Shown piece after piece: positions 1 through 11,786 of a stretch of DNA of 64,000 nt. The notes under the pieces were generated by a model that did no database searches, was not told where the DNA came from, and saw nothing but the letters and a program-made list of their open reading frames with translations. A program made the position numbers and the translations under genes. The DNA is taken from assembly GCA_038363925.1 (NCBI GenBank), contig JAQQWL010000005.1:992001-1056000 (forward strand), given 5' to 3'. Each line of letters begins with the position of its first letter. Positions within the stretch are counted from its first letter, which is position 1. This DNA is from Apiospora phragmitis (lineage: Eukaryota; Ascomycota; Sordariomycetes; Amphisphaeriales; Apiosporaceae).

Positions 1-688
1 AAATCTTAATATAATAACGGCTTATAAATATTTATAACGACTAATTATTTTAAAAATAAAATAATTAAGAAAAGAGGAATAATATTACGACTTAACTTAA
101 AGATGCGGCCAGGACCTACACCCCCGGCACGGACCGATAATAACCCGAGGTGTTTACGAGACCCTACGAAAAAATCCGGTTAACGCTTACGCTTCATTAA
201 TAATAAATAGCCCCACTATATCGCTATAAAACCTTAATAATGAATATTACGATAATAATATATTAAGATTAGATAATTATAAATAAATAAGAATAAATAA
301 ATAAAAAGAAAATAATTAAAAAGTACGTAACAATAAAATATATTACTTAATAAAGATTATTAAATAACGGCGAGTATAATTAATAAAAAAGAGATTAAAT
401 ATATAATAAGGAATAATTCCTTTTATATTTTATATAAATACTCTTTATTTCATTAATTAATTTTAACATTAATTTAACTTATTAATAAAATAAATAACTT
501 TAATAAAACTATTATAAAAACCTTTAAATCTATGCACCTTAGTTATCTTTATTTTTACGGCTATTATATATTATATCGATAAAAGCGGACTTTTAACGCA
601 CGTTTAAATACTCTTTCGTATTATTAAATATAAAAACCCTAATACGTCTTACTAGGTTTCTTTTAAAACCTAGATAGCGTTCGTTATA
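1..688 (+). mobile_element. Gypsy-0: 3' end of an LTR retrotransposon, cut by the window edge
   Basis: Only the last 82 internal bases and the 3' LTR lie in the window. The LTR (83-688, 606 bp) begins TATTACGACTTAAC after a purine-rich tract (AAGAAAAGAGGAATAA) and ends GTTCGTTATA. It matches the LTRs of Gypsy-1, -3 and -4 in order: the conserved start, the ACTAGGTTTCTTTTAAAACC block near the end, and the terminal GTTAYA. The ends are the TG...CA of retroviral-type LTRs after RIP changed TG to TA and CA to TA. The element's target duplication cannot be tested because its 5' end is outside the window. ATAAT (689-693) would be the downstream copy if the boundary is right. Confidence 0.85.
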
Positions 689-2667
689 ATAATTTATTAT
701 TAAACGAACTATATTATTTCTCGAACTACTTTTTTAATTATTTAATACTTTTATATAAATTAACTTAATTATAAAGCTTTAAACTAATTAAAATTATTTA
801 TTATTTAAGTTATTAATCGATTTTATATTCTTTTCGTATATTCGAGTACTATAACCTATTTCGCCGTAATTATTACGGCACCTTCTACCGGTTGCCATCC
901 GCTTTAACGAACCTTTATTTTCGCTTTTATTAGTCGCTAAACGCTTCCCTTTTACCTTTTCGTTTTATATTTTTTAAAATTTTTTAATAATAAGGGCCTT
1001 TTTTAAATTAAACTCGCGATTTTTTAACTTTTCAACGCTTTAAAAAAGTTAAATTAACTTCTTTTAAAATCTATATTTAATTACATATAAAGCTTATTTT
1101 ATAAGCTATTTTATTTATAATTAAAATTAGTATTAAAAAGCGTTTTTAATATATATAAACTTTATTTTTAATAAAAAAAGTATTTCATTATTTATTAAAA
1201 ATTTAATAACGTTTAAAGGTGTTAAGTATTAATTATTTTTAATTAAAACAAATTAATTAACGTACCTCAAGGTTTAATTTCCTATACGGTTTAATTTTTC
1301 ACTTTTTTAAACGTCGTATAATAATATATAATTCATTCTATTATAACGCTTAAAATTAATTAAAACTACTTAGAGTTATTTTTATTAAATACTATAGCAA
1401 GGCTAAGAAATCGCGACCTGAGACACGGACAGTTAATTATATAACATAGAGGGGTATAATATTAATTTCGCGATATTTTTTAATTTATAATAGATTAATT
1501 AAAAATATATACTCTTTAATATATATTTAAACGCTTATTTCGTTACTCTTATAATGTTTTCCTCTTAAAAAGAAGGCCGCGTGCAGGTAGCTTAATAAAG
1601 CGCTAACCTTGCGAGTACCGACCGTAGTTTATAGTAATACGGATTATATGTTTTTATAGCTTTTTCGTATAGGCTTATTTTTATCGTTAAACCCTTTTTA
1701 TAAAAAAGAAGATATTTAAATAAGAAAAAAATGAGTAGAAATAAGAGAATAAACATTAAAACACTAAGTTAATAAGATATAAAAAAACCTTAATAATTTA
1801 ATTAAAATATCGTATTACGTAGCGAAATTAAGGATAAGAAAAGTTACGATTTAAACGGTAAAATAAAACACGTTAATATATTAAAATACGTAAAAATATT
1901 TAATATATATAAGAAACGTAATACTTAATAGCTTAATATTTTAAATATTATAATATAGTAACGAGACTTTTTATTTAAAAGTTTAATAAAGTTTATTTAT
2001 TAAAGCTTAATTATAATTCAAATAGCCGACGTTCAAACATTAATTATTAAGTAGCTCGAATAAAATAAAATAAACTAGATTATAATCGAAACTCTATATT
2101 TATTAAAAACGATAGTTATAATAATTAAGTTAAAAATAAAATCTTTTAATTATTAAGAACGGAATTAAACCGGTAAAGTTATGTAATCTTACAAAGATAA
2201 AAACTTTTAAATAAGTTATTAAAAAAAAGAACGGAAAAATAATTTTTTTATTAATAAAATAAAGTTTAACGAAAAGAAACTTAAGTAATTAACGTTTTAA
2301 TTATTACCGAAGCCTTTATAAGTATCGATTAATAGTTTACCAGCTAGGAGTTATTTACGCTTACCCCTCTTTTTATTATTAGCTACCCACTTAATACTAT
2401 TATCTTTAAGCTAGATTAACGCTAATCTAGCTATTATTAACGCTTTTAACGACGCGGAAATAGTTAATTAATAAAAGAGTAAGCTAAGTAATTTATTCGC
2501 GGACTTAAATAATAACTCCTTTAAAGGGATAGCTTAATTATTTAAACTTATAAATAACCGGACAAAGCCGCCGATACTTAATTTAAATTACTTCTTTTCC
2601 TTATAATTTAATAACACTAAGCTTATTAAGTTTTTTAAAAAATAAAATAATTATATTAAGAAATATA
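689..2667 (-). mobile_element. Fot6: decayed pogo/Fot1-like relic with a C-terminal zinc knuckle
   Basis: RIP-mutated DNA without open frames. On the minus strand around 770-930 a short stretch reads like a Cys-rich tail of the type C..CGEIGHNTRTC after correction of RIP changes. I associate that tail with the C-terminus of some fungal pogo/Fot1 transposases. Gypsy-0 appears to end inside it at 688, and Fot1-A is inserted at TA 2666-2667. I could not find its terminal inverted repeats, so the extent is only the gap between its neighbours. The continuation to the right of Fot1-A (4503 onward) may belong to the same relic. Confidence 0.4.
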
Positions 2668-4500
2668 ACGTACCTTATAAGCGAGCTACGTATATAAGAG
2701 AGCTATATAAATTTTATTATTAAGTTTTATAAGGTGTAAATTAATTCGATTATAACGTTTAAAACTAATTAAATATATTAATAATTATTATTTTTAAAAG
2801 CTTTTATATTATTTTAATAAGTACGTGTACTATACCCGAGCTTTCTATAACTTTTATAGCGCTATAAGCGTGTTTTAAACGTCCTTGTATAATTACTCCT
2901 CTAACGCGATTCGTTTTATAACTATTTATTAACGACTTTTTAAAACTGCAGGTCTTTTTTAACTTATATACGAAATAATCCTCTATCTTATAACGGTTTC
3001 TTTTTCGTACGGCGGCGCCGGCTAAGTATTTTATTTACTTTTCGAAATGTCGCGTTCTTACCTTTTAAAAAAATAACTCGGTATATAATATACGTTATAA
3101 CTTTTATAATTTAATTAAAACTAATTAAAATAAATATTAGAAAGTTATTTTAATACCGTACGATATAGTTTTAAACGTATTCGGTTTAAAATTAAGCTTT
3201 AATCGAATTATTTAAAATTTTTAATTCTTAAGGAATAAATAGGCCGAAAAACGTCCTCGGAGGTATTAAAATACGTAGCTTTATATCTAATTATAAAATA
3301 ATATATTCCGAATTATATAAAACGAGTCATATTTTTAAAAGCCTTTTTATATATTCGAAACGGTAAAAGTGGCTTAGAACGCTTTTAAAAACGTTAATAA
3401 GAAGTCTTCCTTAGAAATATAAGTCTTATACGCCCGTATAAAACCTTTAATTTCTTTTTATATGCCTTTTTTAATATATAAAAATAATTAGTATCAAAAG
3501 GTTAAAGCTTATATAATAAATAAAAAGGTATATGAAATATAATAATCGAGTTTTTTTTTTAATAAAGCTCGAAAGTTATCGAGTAGTAGCTTTCGTAGCC
3601 GTTTAAGATTAAGAGGCGATAACGACCTCTCGTACAAGACCTAATATATTAATTAAAATATTAAATCTAGTCCTCGCCTTTTTTATTTATAATTTAATTA
3701 TTTTTAATAATTACGATTACCTAGTTTTTCGGTAATAAGCTACTTTTATATTAAAAAGAGAGGTACGTTTTACCGGTAAAGATAATATACGAAGGGATGG
3801 CGTAACTGTTTAATCCGACGCTTTAAATAATTATAACTTATTCCCGGTTCTTTTATTATATTACTTTAAGCTTTCCGCGTTAATTAAAAGTGGTTACGAT
3901 TATTCTAAACGGGATTTAATTTATAAGAAACCCGGTTTTATTAAAATTATATATATCTTCGTTTTATATTTTATATTTTTTAATTATATTTTATAAGAAA
4001 ATAAACTACGCGTAATACGCGTTAAAAATTTTATAAAAGACTTTTTAATAGTCGATTTTTCGTTTTAAAACGCGTCCTAAGGTCTAATTATTATTATACG
4101 AGATTAGAGGCCTAGTTAACGCCGACGCGTCTCGTTTCGCGTAAATTAAGTAATTAATTCGCTATATCTTTTATATTATTTAGCCGGGGAAAAAACGATC
4201 GCGTATTTATATTCATAATATATCGAATAATTAATTCTTTTTTAAAATTAGAAAATTTTCGAGAGTTTATAGAGATTTCGGATCGTGATCGAATTCCGCG
4301 TCGTCGGCTACGTAACGTCGATTTTAAAACATAATATATCGCTATAGCTTTTTATATACTTAATTTCGAATTACTTTAAAACGTTTAAAGCCTTAAATTA
4401 AACCTTTTTCTTTATTTTTTAATTTTATACTTATTAAACGAGAAAAGTTAATTAAAAGTACGCAGCTCGTTTATATACGTAGCTCGCTTATGAGGTACGT
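2668..4500 (-). mobile_element. Fot1-A: complete pogo/Fot1-type DNA transposon, RIP-inactivated
   Basis: The 1833-bp element is flanked by TA at 2666-2667 and 4501-4502. The left end reads ACGTACCTTATAAGCGAGCT and the right end is its near-perfect inverted copy. The inverted repeat extends over roughly 40 bp and contains a tandem pair of AARCGAGCTRCGTA-like words. On the minus strand near 3920-3960 the DET motif region of a pogo-type transposase is visible as a mutated form of YNFDETGFF. The reading frame is full of TAA/TAG, so it is dead. It is the clean reference copy for the Fot1 fragments at 6051 and 21237. Confidence 0.9.
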
Positions 4501-4502
4501 TA

Positions 4503-6050
4503 TTAATAATAGCACGATAACTTATTATAAAAGCTACTTTCGAACCTATTAACCTTTATATGTGTATTTCTAAGATACGTTAACTTATATAAAGCTTTTT
4601 ATTTATTTATTAAACGTAGTTAGTTTTACTTGTTCGCTTTTATAATTATATAAATAACTTATTAAATTCTTTTCATTATAATATTAAAATATATTTTAAA
4701 GTGTGATTAAACTTTATTATCGTATTTATAAATTCTACTTAATAATTAACTATTAGTTAGAATAATATTAATAAAACGAATTTCTTTATTAAAATACTAT
4801 TATATGTTATAAAGTAAGGGAAAATATTATTAAATAAAAGCGATTTTAAATCTCTTACGACCTTTAAACTAAATTAATACTAGCGAAACTTAGCTTACCC
4901 GGTAAATCTATTATTAACGAAATCTTTTGATAATAATTATAAAAAAAAGGGCGAAGCGAGCGATATCTTAAAAGTTCGTTAACTCGTTAAAAAGGCTTGC
5001 TTGCTACTAGTTCTCGGCTATTATTTTAAATAACTTACATATATATATCTAGAGATTATTTAGCTGTAGTACTTTTTAAAGCTATTCGCACGTTCGCCCT
5101 ATCCGTTATACTTTTAATATTCGAGGCAGTTTAGCACAAGCTATGTTAGTATGAGATTATAGGTAAGCGTCTTTCTTAAACCCTAATACATGGTGCTCGT
5201 CTCGGTAAGACTACGCTTCGTGGGCTTACGATAAGACAAGCCTTAGATATATAATAGGTGACTCCTTTTCGACTTTGCTAGGCTTCTTCGATTCCTCTTA
5301 GCGTCGTGTTCCCAATTCCTCTTTAACCTTATCAGGGTAACTATAAGGCGGCCCGCACATTTATTACAACGGGTAAGCTGAATCCGAAAGCTAGCTTTAG
5401 AAATTTACGCATTAGAAACCTTTAAGCCGAATATAGTTATAGTTTAAAGTCGATATAATAAAAGTGCATACGTATAGTTACCTATATTATTTTTATCGAT
5501 AAGCTACTGTAAATAACTTAGCTTAAAAACTCACTTCTCGCTAGTTAATCTTATTTGCCGAAGATTACCTCTTCGAGAAATTTCTATATTAGTATAAGAT
5601 AAAAGTAGTTTTAATACGCGATAAGATGCTAGTAATTCGGTTTAATTAATTATTCTCTTACTATTAATATTATAATACCTTTAGCTTTTAAGCGTAGTAT
5701 AAACTAGAATTTAAAGTTCTAGGCCTTTAATAAATATCGCATTTTAAATAATAATAGCATTAAAGATTTAAGGAAATAAGTACTTCGTAAAAGGATAAAT
5801 ATATATAATTTACTTTAAATATAGTCTATTATTTATTATTTAATTTTAATGCTTCATAAAAAAGGAATTAAAGATATAAAAGTTATTTAAAGTTAAAACT
5901 ATTTAAAACGACCTTACGTTAATTCGTCTTAATCAAGTAATTAATTACCTCGTAATTAAGAATTAACATATAAAATATAAGCTAGCCTTTATAAGTAAAG
6001 TATTTAATATATTCGTTCGAATAAAATAAGCAGGGTAAATACTTATAATA
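4503..6050. other. RIP-mutated spacer, no gene seen
   Basis: AT-rich DNA with no usable frame. A subsegment (about 5040-5400) is less AT-rich than its surroundings, which suggests either a different source or a lighter RIP load. I found no terminal repeats, LTR or protein motif in it. It lies between two Fot1 copies and probably is the host sequence that Fot1-A entered. Confidence 0.5.
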
Positions 6051-7018
6051 ATGTACCCTATAAGCGAGCTACGTATTTTTAATTAACTTTTTTATAATTA
6101 ACTTTATATTAAATTTTCTATTTTAATAAGTATAAAATTAAAAAATAAAGAAAACAAATTTAATTTAATATTTAAAGCGTTTTAAAATAATTTAAAATTA
6201 AATATATAAAAAGTTATAGCGATATATTATATCTTAAAATTAACGTTACGTAGCCGACGACGCGGAATTCGATTACGATCCGAAATCTCTATAAACTCTT
6301 AAAAACTTTTTAATTTTAAAAAAGAATTAATTATTCAATATATTATTAATTTAAATACGCGATCGATTTTTTCCCGATTAAGTAATATAAAAGATTTAGC
6401 GAATTAATTATTTAGTTTACGCGACGCGAGACGCGTCGATATTAATTAAGCCTTTAATTTCGTACGATAATAACTAAACCTCCGGACGCGTTTTAATCGA
6501 AAAATTAATTATTAAAGAGTTTTTTATAAAGATTTTAACTCGTATCGCGCGTAATTTATTTTTATACGAAATATAATTAATAAATATAAAATATAAAAAC
6601 AGGATATATATAATTTCGACGAGACTAGGTTTTTTATAAATTAAATCTCGTTTAAAATAATTATAACCACTTTTAATTAACGCTGAAAGTTTAAGGTAAT
6701 ATAATAAAAGAATTAAAAATAAGTTATAATTATTTAAAGCGTCGAATTAAACGGTTACGCTATCCCTTTATATATTATTTTTACCGGGAAAACATACCTC
6801 TTTTTTTAATATAAAAATAGCTTATTATTAAAGGATTAAATAATCGTAATTATTAAAAATAATTAAATTATAAATAAAAAAAGCGAGGACTAGATTTAAT
6901 ACTTTAATTAATATATTAAGTTTTATATAAAGGGTTATTATTACCTCTTAGTCTTAAACGGCTATAAAAGCTATTACTCGATAGCTTTCGAACTTTATTA
7001 CGAAAAGAACTCGATTAT
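6051..7018 (+). mobile_element. Fot1-B: truncated Fot1-type transposon at the AT/GC border
   Basis: It starts at a TA (6049-6050) with ATGTACCCTATAAGCGAGCT, the same terminal repeat as Fot1-A. It then follows the Fot1 sequence for 968 bp in the opposite orientation to Fot1-A. The mutated DETG region is at about 6605-6640 on the plus strand. It stops abruptly at CTCGATTAT (7010-7018), where DNA of normal composition begins. Other copies continue past this point, so roughly the last half, including the second inverted repeat, is missing. I did not find the missing half anywhere in the window. Confidence 0.85.
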
Positions 7019-7669
7019 GCGGAAAGTCAGGGGGGAGGAGGGAGGCAAGTGGCTCGAGCCGTTCCTCCATGTCGTATACCAGGCTCGATTATATGAGGGA
7101 TTACCGCAACTGCATCAGGCTCTGGTTCTGCTGGATCCCCAAGGAGCGAAGAAGATCAAGCCTTGGGCCGATATTTCCGTATCTCGAAGCATTGCCATTG
7201 CGGTGATAAGATCGAGCCTCCCCTCACGGTCCCCTTTAGATTCAGTGGTAAATCAAAGTAATGAAGTAATATTTGCTTGAAATCGAGGGGGGGCGTAAGA
7301 CGGGGTCCGGGGGCGTGAGGGGGAGCTGGATCTTACCACTGTCATTCTTAGAAATAGAAGGCCCGCCCCTTTGTTTTCTTAAGGCTATGTACATTGGTTA
7401 TCAAAACTCATGGTCTTTCCGATTTGATTGGGTGGCCTGAAGTTGCAAATCAGCGGAAAATGTTACCACACCTCGGGCAAAAGCGTAACATTCTTTCCGA
7501 GTGTCCGATTGTGTGCTACTCCAATAGCCAAATGCCTCAATGATGCATGAATGCGTCATACGTTGACTCAGTCGACTTGCTCACCGAATCGACATAAGAC
7601 GTACGCGAAAGAAGAAAGTGCATAGTTTTCCTTCCCTCTACCCACCTCGTTCCTATCCCTTCTACCACA
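7019..7669. other. Unassigned normal-composition DNA upstream of the DUF3176 gene
   Basis: The base composition switches sharply here from RIP-type to balanced. Several short frames are open on both strands over 7017-7280, including three on the minus strand, but none looks like a family I know, and their overlap argues that most are chance. The segment from about 7500 to 7669 presumably holds the promoter and leader of the gene starting at 7670. Confidence 0.4.
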
Positions 7670-9288
7670 ATGGAGCCTATATTAGGGCAATCAATACCCT
7701 CTACTAACGAAGACAAGCAACCATCATGGAAACTCGGTGGCATCTTCTCCCGTTGCTTCTCCAAGTCCGATTGGTGGCTGGAGATCGGGAGTTCTCTGCT
7801 CTCGGTCCTGTGTCTGCTCGGCATGATCATTCTACTTGGACGCATACAAAACCAGCCGCTCTCCTCATGGAACTCGGTCGTGTCACCCAACGCGTTCATC
7901 TCCGTCCTCTCCATTGCTTCGAAGGCCTGCCTGGTACAACCCGTGTCCGAGTGCATCAGCCAATTGAAGTGGTCATACCTTCTGCAACGGAAGAAAGCTG
8001 AAACACCAAGTATAACGAGACTCCAGGAGTTCGACAATGCAAGCAGAGGCCCATGGGGATCATTCTGATTTTTCTTTAAAAGGCCGACCAAGTCGATTTT
8101 ACCATACGTCAGCTGCTCAATCATATTGGCTGCTGTTGCGACGGAGTCCTTCGCACAGCAGATCTTGAGCTTTGAATCGAGGCCGGTTGTTGTGAACGGA
8201 GTCTATTCCGAGTTTAGAATCTCCCAGTACCTGGACAGCTTCGACGACATTGAAGAAAGCCTCATGCAAAAGGCCATCACGTTAGCCCTTTACGGCGAGC
8301 CCCAGCTACCAGATCTACCATGTCCTGGATCGCTCTGTCAATACCCCTCGTTCGCCCCCCTAGGTGTCACGAGCGATTGCCAGGACGTTACCGAACTCTC
8401 GAGAAGAGACTGCACCAAATCAACGCATGACAGTGTTCAATATTGCAACGTCACCACGCCTGGTGGCTTCATACTCCCAGCGGAAAGTGGAGCCAGTGAC
8501 AAGTCCGAAATGGCGGGAACCTCTGAAGGAAATAAAACTCTATACGACGACGGTAACGGCAATACAACTGACGGTGCTGTTCTACTTAAACTTGGAATCA
8601 TTCAATACCGATCTAACTCTTCCAACTTGAGGGATGGCATGCATATTCTTGAGTGTATGCTCAAATTGTGTGCGGTAGAGTATACAGGTTGGAATGTCAC
8701 CCATGGTACTATGTATAACTTTTCAGCAGTAGTCCCGAATACTACCGTTCTACAAGACAATAACGTCGACGATATGGTCAGCATTATTGAATCAGACCCA
8801 GCATTCTCCCACAACAGAATGTTCGGTATGAGCGTCGCGTGGATTAACACCATCTCTGTTTTCCATATGCCAATTTGAGCGATCGAGACGAGGAAGGTGG
8901 TTCGAGTAATACTTTCGCCGCGTTTTTATTCACTAGCCCCAACATATCGGCAACAGTGACTGGCGTTGCAACCGCCGTATCCTACCGCATGATCGCTGGA
9001 CCTAACGCGAATATCACCCGTGTCCCCGTCCTAAACGACGAGGTCATCATCGTGGTACGCTGGGTCTGGATATCCCTGCCAGCCACTCTGGTGTGCGCAT
9101 CCTGCCTATTCCTCCTGCTCATCATCTATCGAACCAACCGCGCGGAAAACCTCATCTGGAAGTCCTCTCTCACCCCCCTTCCTATTGTCGCAAGAGTCCT
9201 ACCCAGTGTCAAGGGCTGGAGAGAAGCCGCTTTGGACCCCGTCCTACCTAAGGGCGCGAAAAGCGGTGATTGTGAACCATCTCACTAA
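7670..9288 (+). pseudogene. DUF3176 family membrane protein, interrupted
   Basis: The N-terminal 132 codons show the hallmarks of fungal DUF3176 proteins: a WWLEIGSSLLSVL membrane segment, a PLSSWNSVVSPNAFISVLS block, KACLVQPVSECISQLKW, and RLQEFDNASRGPWGSF. An in-frame TGA (8066-8068) follows, but the same frame then continues collinearly with the family (SFAQQILSFESRPVVVNG, about 8147-8203) through a large N-glycosylation-rich, probably extracellular region to a second stop at 8876-8878. The C-terminal part (FAAFLFTSPNIS..., RWVWISLPATLV plus a hydrophobic helix, then WKSSLTPLP) lies in the -1 frame and ends at 9288. The whole span is 1619 nt, one short of a multiple of three, and fits a protein of about 539 residues. 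A 62-nt GT-AG intron at 8826-8887 would also repair the frame, but its acceptor is poor. The function of the family is unknown. Confidence 0.85.
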
Positions 9289-9715
9289 GTGAGGAACCTG
9301 TGGGAGCTGTTGGATCTGAGCATGGGGATGTTTGGTTTCAATATGGGCGGTGCTTGTGATCCATACATGAGGAGCAACTTGTTCCTTCTTGTCAAATCTC
9401 TTAGTCGGGATGGCCTGGCACATATCTACACGGAATAAGAAGAAGAATGGTTAGAGCACAGACTTGGTTAAGTTCCATGGGAACTTTCACTATGATCTAG
9501 ATTTTGGCCGACTCCGAGGCTGCCTCTCTCTCAGTAGTTTGAGACTGCAGATGATCGTATTCACTGCGCGCCTAAGTAGGGTTTCGCCTAGACGGCAGCG
9601 CGATACATGTTCTGGATCGATCAGGGTGACTATATGTAGCTACATACTTGTACCGTGTCGTGAATTGTGCACCGCCCAACATAAACAAGCCCCTTCCTGC
9701 GTATCCGTCCATCAA
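9289..9715. other. Intergenic region between converging genes
   Basis: The DUF3176 gene (+) and the secreted-protein gene (-) converge here, so this stretch should contain both 3' untranslated regions. A long plus-strand frame starting at 9464 runs into the next gene, but it is the antisense shadow of that gene. I see no other feature. Confidence 0.6.
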
Positions 9716-11214
9716 TTACAGCCGCACGATGGAATAGTTGTCAACGAAGTGGTTGCCGGGAATTCCCTGTGTTCTGAAAAGCGTGTACGCATTGCAGTAT
9801 CCCTGCTGTGCCTGCGGGACGACAAAGTCCATGCCGTAGCGGTACCAACCATTACCGAGGGCCACCCCGTTGGTCAAGGGGTCCCAAGGTCCACCGCAGA
9901 GGTTGCCGTTGATGTCGGCGGACAAGAACAAAATGTCGGTGGCGATATTCTGGTTTGGGTTCAGCGCGGATGTCTTGACATCAAGGGAGACCCGGTAGGT
10001 CGGCCCCGCACGGAGAAGGAAACGGTGGTAGTAGTTGGTGTTGATGGCGACTACGCCCCCGCGTTCTGCGCGCTGGCGGCGTTGAAGGCCCAGGTGGGGT
10101 TATTGTTCAGGTCGGGCGTCTGGACGATGCCCAGAGTCCAGCCTTGGTCGCTGGCGGACCACTCCCAAGTGGTCTGTTGCGTCCCCTGCTGGAAGTCTTG
10201 GTTGGCGGGGGTCGGAGCCGGCACCGTCACGGTCTGCACGCCGGTAGTGGTGGTGGTCGTCGTCGTCTGCCATACGGTGGCGACGGTGACGGTAGTGGTC
10301 GCCGGGATGCTGACTGTGCTCGTCGCGGTGGCGGTCGGGGCGGTATAGGTGACATTGACAGTGCTGGCAGGGACACCGAGGCAAGAGCACGCCGAGGCGA
10401 TGCGGTCCGGCGGGAAGCTCTGGGTAGCGATGCAGCCGGGTGTGGCAATCGTCGGGGTGCTGGGCGCTCGCTTCTGCTGGGTCGGCGGGTCGCTGTAATA
10501 GCCAGTCGCGGTGGTTGTCGACGACGGAACAGTCTGGGTCACTGTCGAGGTCGAAGTGGCCGTGACAGCCATAGTGGCGGCAACGTAGGTAGTGCTGGTG
10601 GTGGCAGTTGCAGAGGGCGTCGTGGTGGTCACCGTGGTTGTGGAGGGCGTCAACGCCGAGCAGTAGTCCCTTGCTTGCGGAGATGATTTGAAACAACTGA
10701 AAATCTCCCTCTTGCATTCTTCGTCCGGGCAAGTAGCAGGGAGTGGCAATACCCCGTTGAAGGAGACGTAGCTGTCAGAGATGGTGTAGAGATCGTTGCC
10801 TCTATATTGACCTATGTTATAACCGTACGACACATCCCATGCTCTCGTATAGAGGGCACAGAACTGACCGATCACATTACCATTTTGCCGGAGGTTGTAC
10901 GTATTGATAAACTGACAACCATTGACCGTGTTGCACGCCTCGGTACACCACGTCGTATTGAACGGGCCGCTGGTCGAGATGCGGACGCCGAGGTAGGTAT
11001 CGGCTGAGCCACACGTCGGGACCGAGATAGCCTGGTTGACTAGCGACACGAGGGCCGAGTAGCCAGGCGGCGCCGCGGCGGCTACAACGGGTTCCTGGAG
11101 CTGAATATGGTGAGAACCACCGGTTTCGGCATTCAGCCTGTCCACGGCCTCCCAGTCGATGCCCTGGCCGCGCACGCACAGCGCCGATAGCAAGAGAGCG
11201 AAAAGTCGAGCCAT
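9716..11214 (-). pseudogene. Secreted Thr/Ser-rich protein with a C-terminal beta-sandwich-like domain, frameshifted
   Basis: It starts with a signal peptide (MARLFALLLSALCVRGQG). Residues of about 60-185 form a Cys-rich module (PTCGSADTYLGVRISTSGPF, TWCTEACNTVNGCQF, CALYTRAWDVSY), a pattern I recognise from secreted fungal proteins. Next come a long Thr/Ser-rich linker broken by a small Cys-containing segment (GCIATQSFPPDRIASACSCL) and a second Thr-rich stretch. The C-terminal domain (about residue 345 onward) has Trp-rich strands, including TTWEWSASDQGW, and resembles galactose-binding or CBM-like folds. The frame stops at 10051 after NAGA, but the neighbouring frame continues the domain at once (VVAINTNYYHRFLL onward) and ends at 9716 with NYSIVRL. 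The span is 1499 nt, one base short of 500 codons. The shift falls in a run of five G at about 10058-10066, so it may be a base-calling error. The protein probably acts at or outside the cell wall; its ligand is unknown. Confidence 0.8.
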
Positions 11215-11786
11215 GTCTGTTATGGGGGTGAGGTCCTTTTCGAGTCTTGTGTTTCTGCTGTGCCAACCTGGTATAAACTCAGAAAAAGGAAGTTCCTCGT
11301 GTGGCTTTTATCCACAAGGCACTCATACCCTGACGGCCAGTATTACCAAATGCCAAAGCGTCTTTCTTGGTCATCTCTGGACGGCCAGGTCTCCGGGTTG
11401 GACATCTGGGTTGAACATCCAGGCTGCATCACAGCTTTGTTTTGTTTTGGTCTCCTAGACGACGGGATTGGAGATGTAGGTTTGTACCCTTCACGGTTCC
11501 TTCACAGTAACAGCCAAGGCCATGTAGTAGTGGATGTTATTAGTGTCGACCTATTTTGTGCTGGCTCGGAATTTGGAAGCACAAAAGGGACCGAACCTTG
11601 AGCCGTTCCAAAGTAGCTCGTGTTTGTCTGAGTAGTGTCCTTCTTTTTGAGTTTATATATTTTGAGGTAAACTGCTCTCTGTGAGTCTTTTTGTTGGAGG
11701 TATTGACTAGCCACATGCGGCTAGTGATGTGGCTTGACCCACACAGGCCTTGTTCAGCATGTTAGTTAGGGTGCTTCCCACCACCA
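11215..11786. other. Intergenic region, no gene supported
   Basis: This segment separates the start of the secreted-protein gene from the stop of the 2EXR gene. Composition is normal. Small frames on both strands (for example 11260-11601 + and 11502-11714 -) show no family resemblance. It should hold the promoter of the secreted-protein gene at its left side and the 3' region of the 2EXR gene at its right. Confidence 0.5.

Noticed and set aside
7537..8124. Minus-strand ORF of 195 codons
   Set aside because: It lies opposite the recognisable N-terminus of the DUF3176 protein.
8826..8887. Intron that would repair the DUF3176 frame
   Set aside because: The donor GTATGAG is good but the acceptor is CGAG, and the only branch-like ATTAAC is about 40 nt away; kept as a possibility only.
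9464..10348. Long plus-strand ORF
   Set aside because: It is antisense to the Thr-rich linker and C-terminal domain of the secreted-protein gene; its Val/Arg/Gly-rich composition reflects the repeat codons of the other strand.
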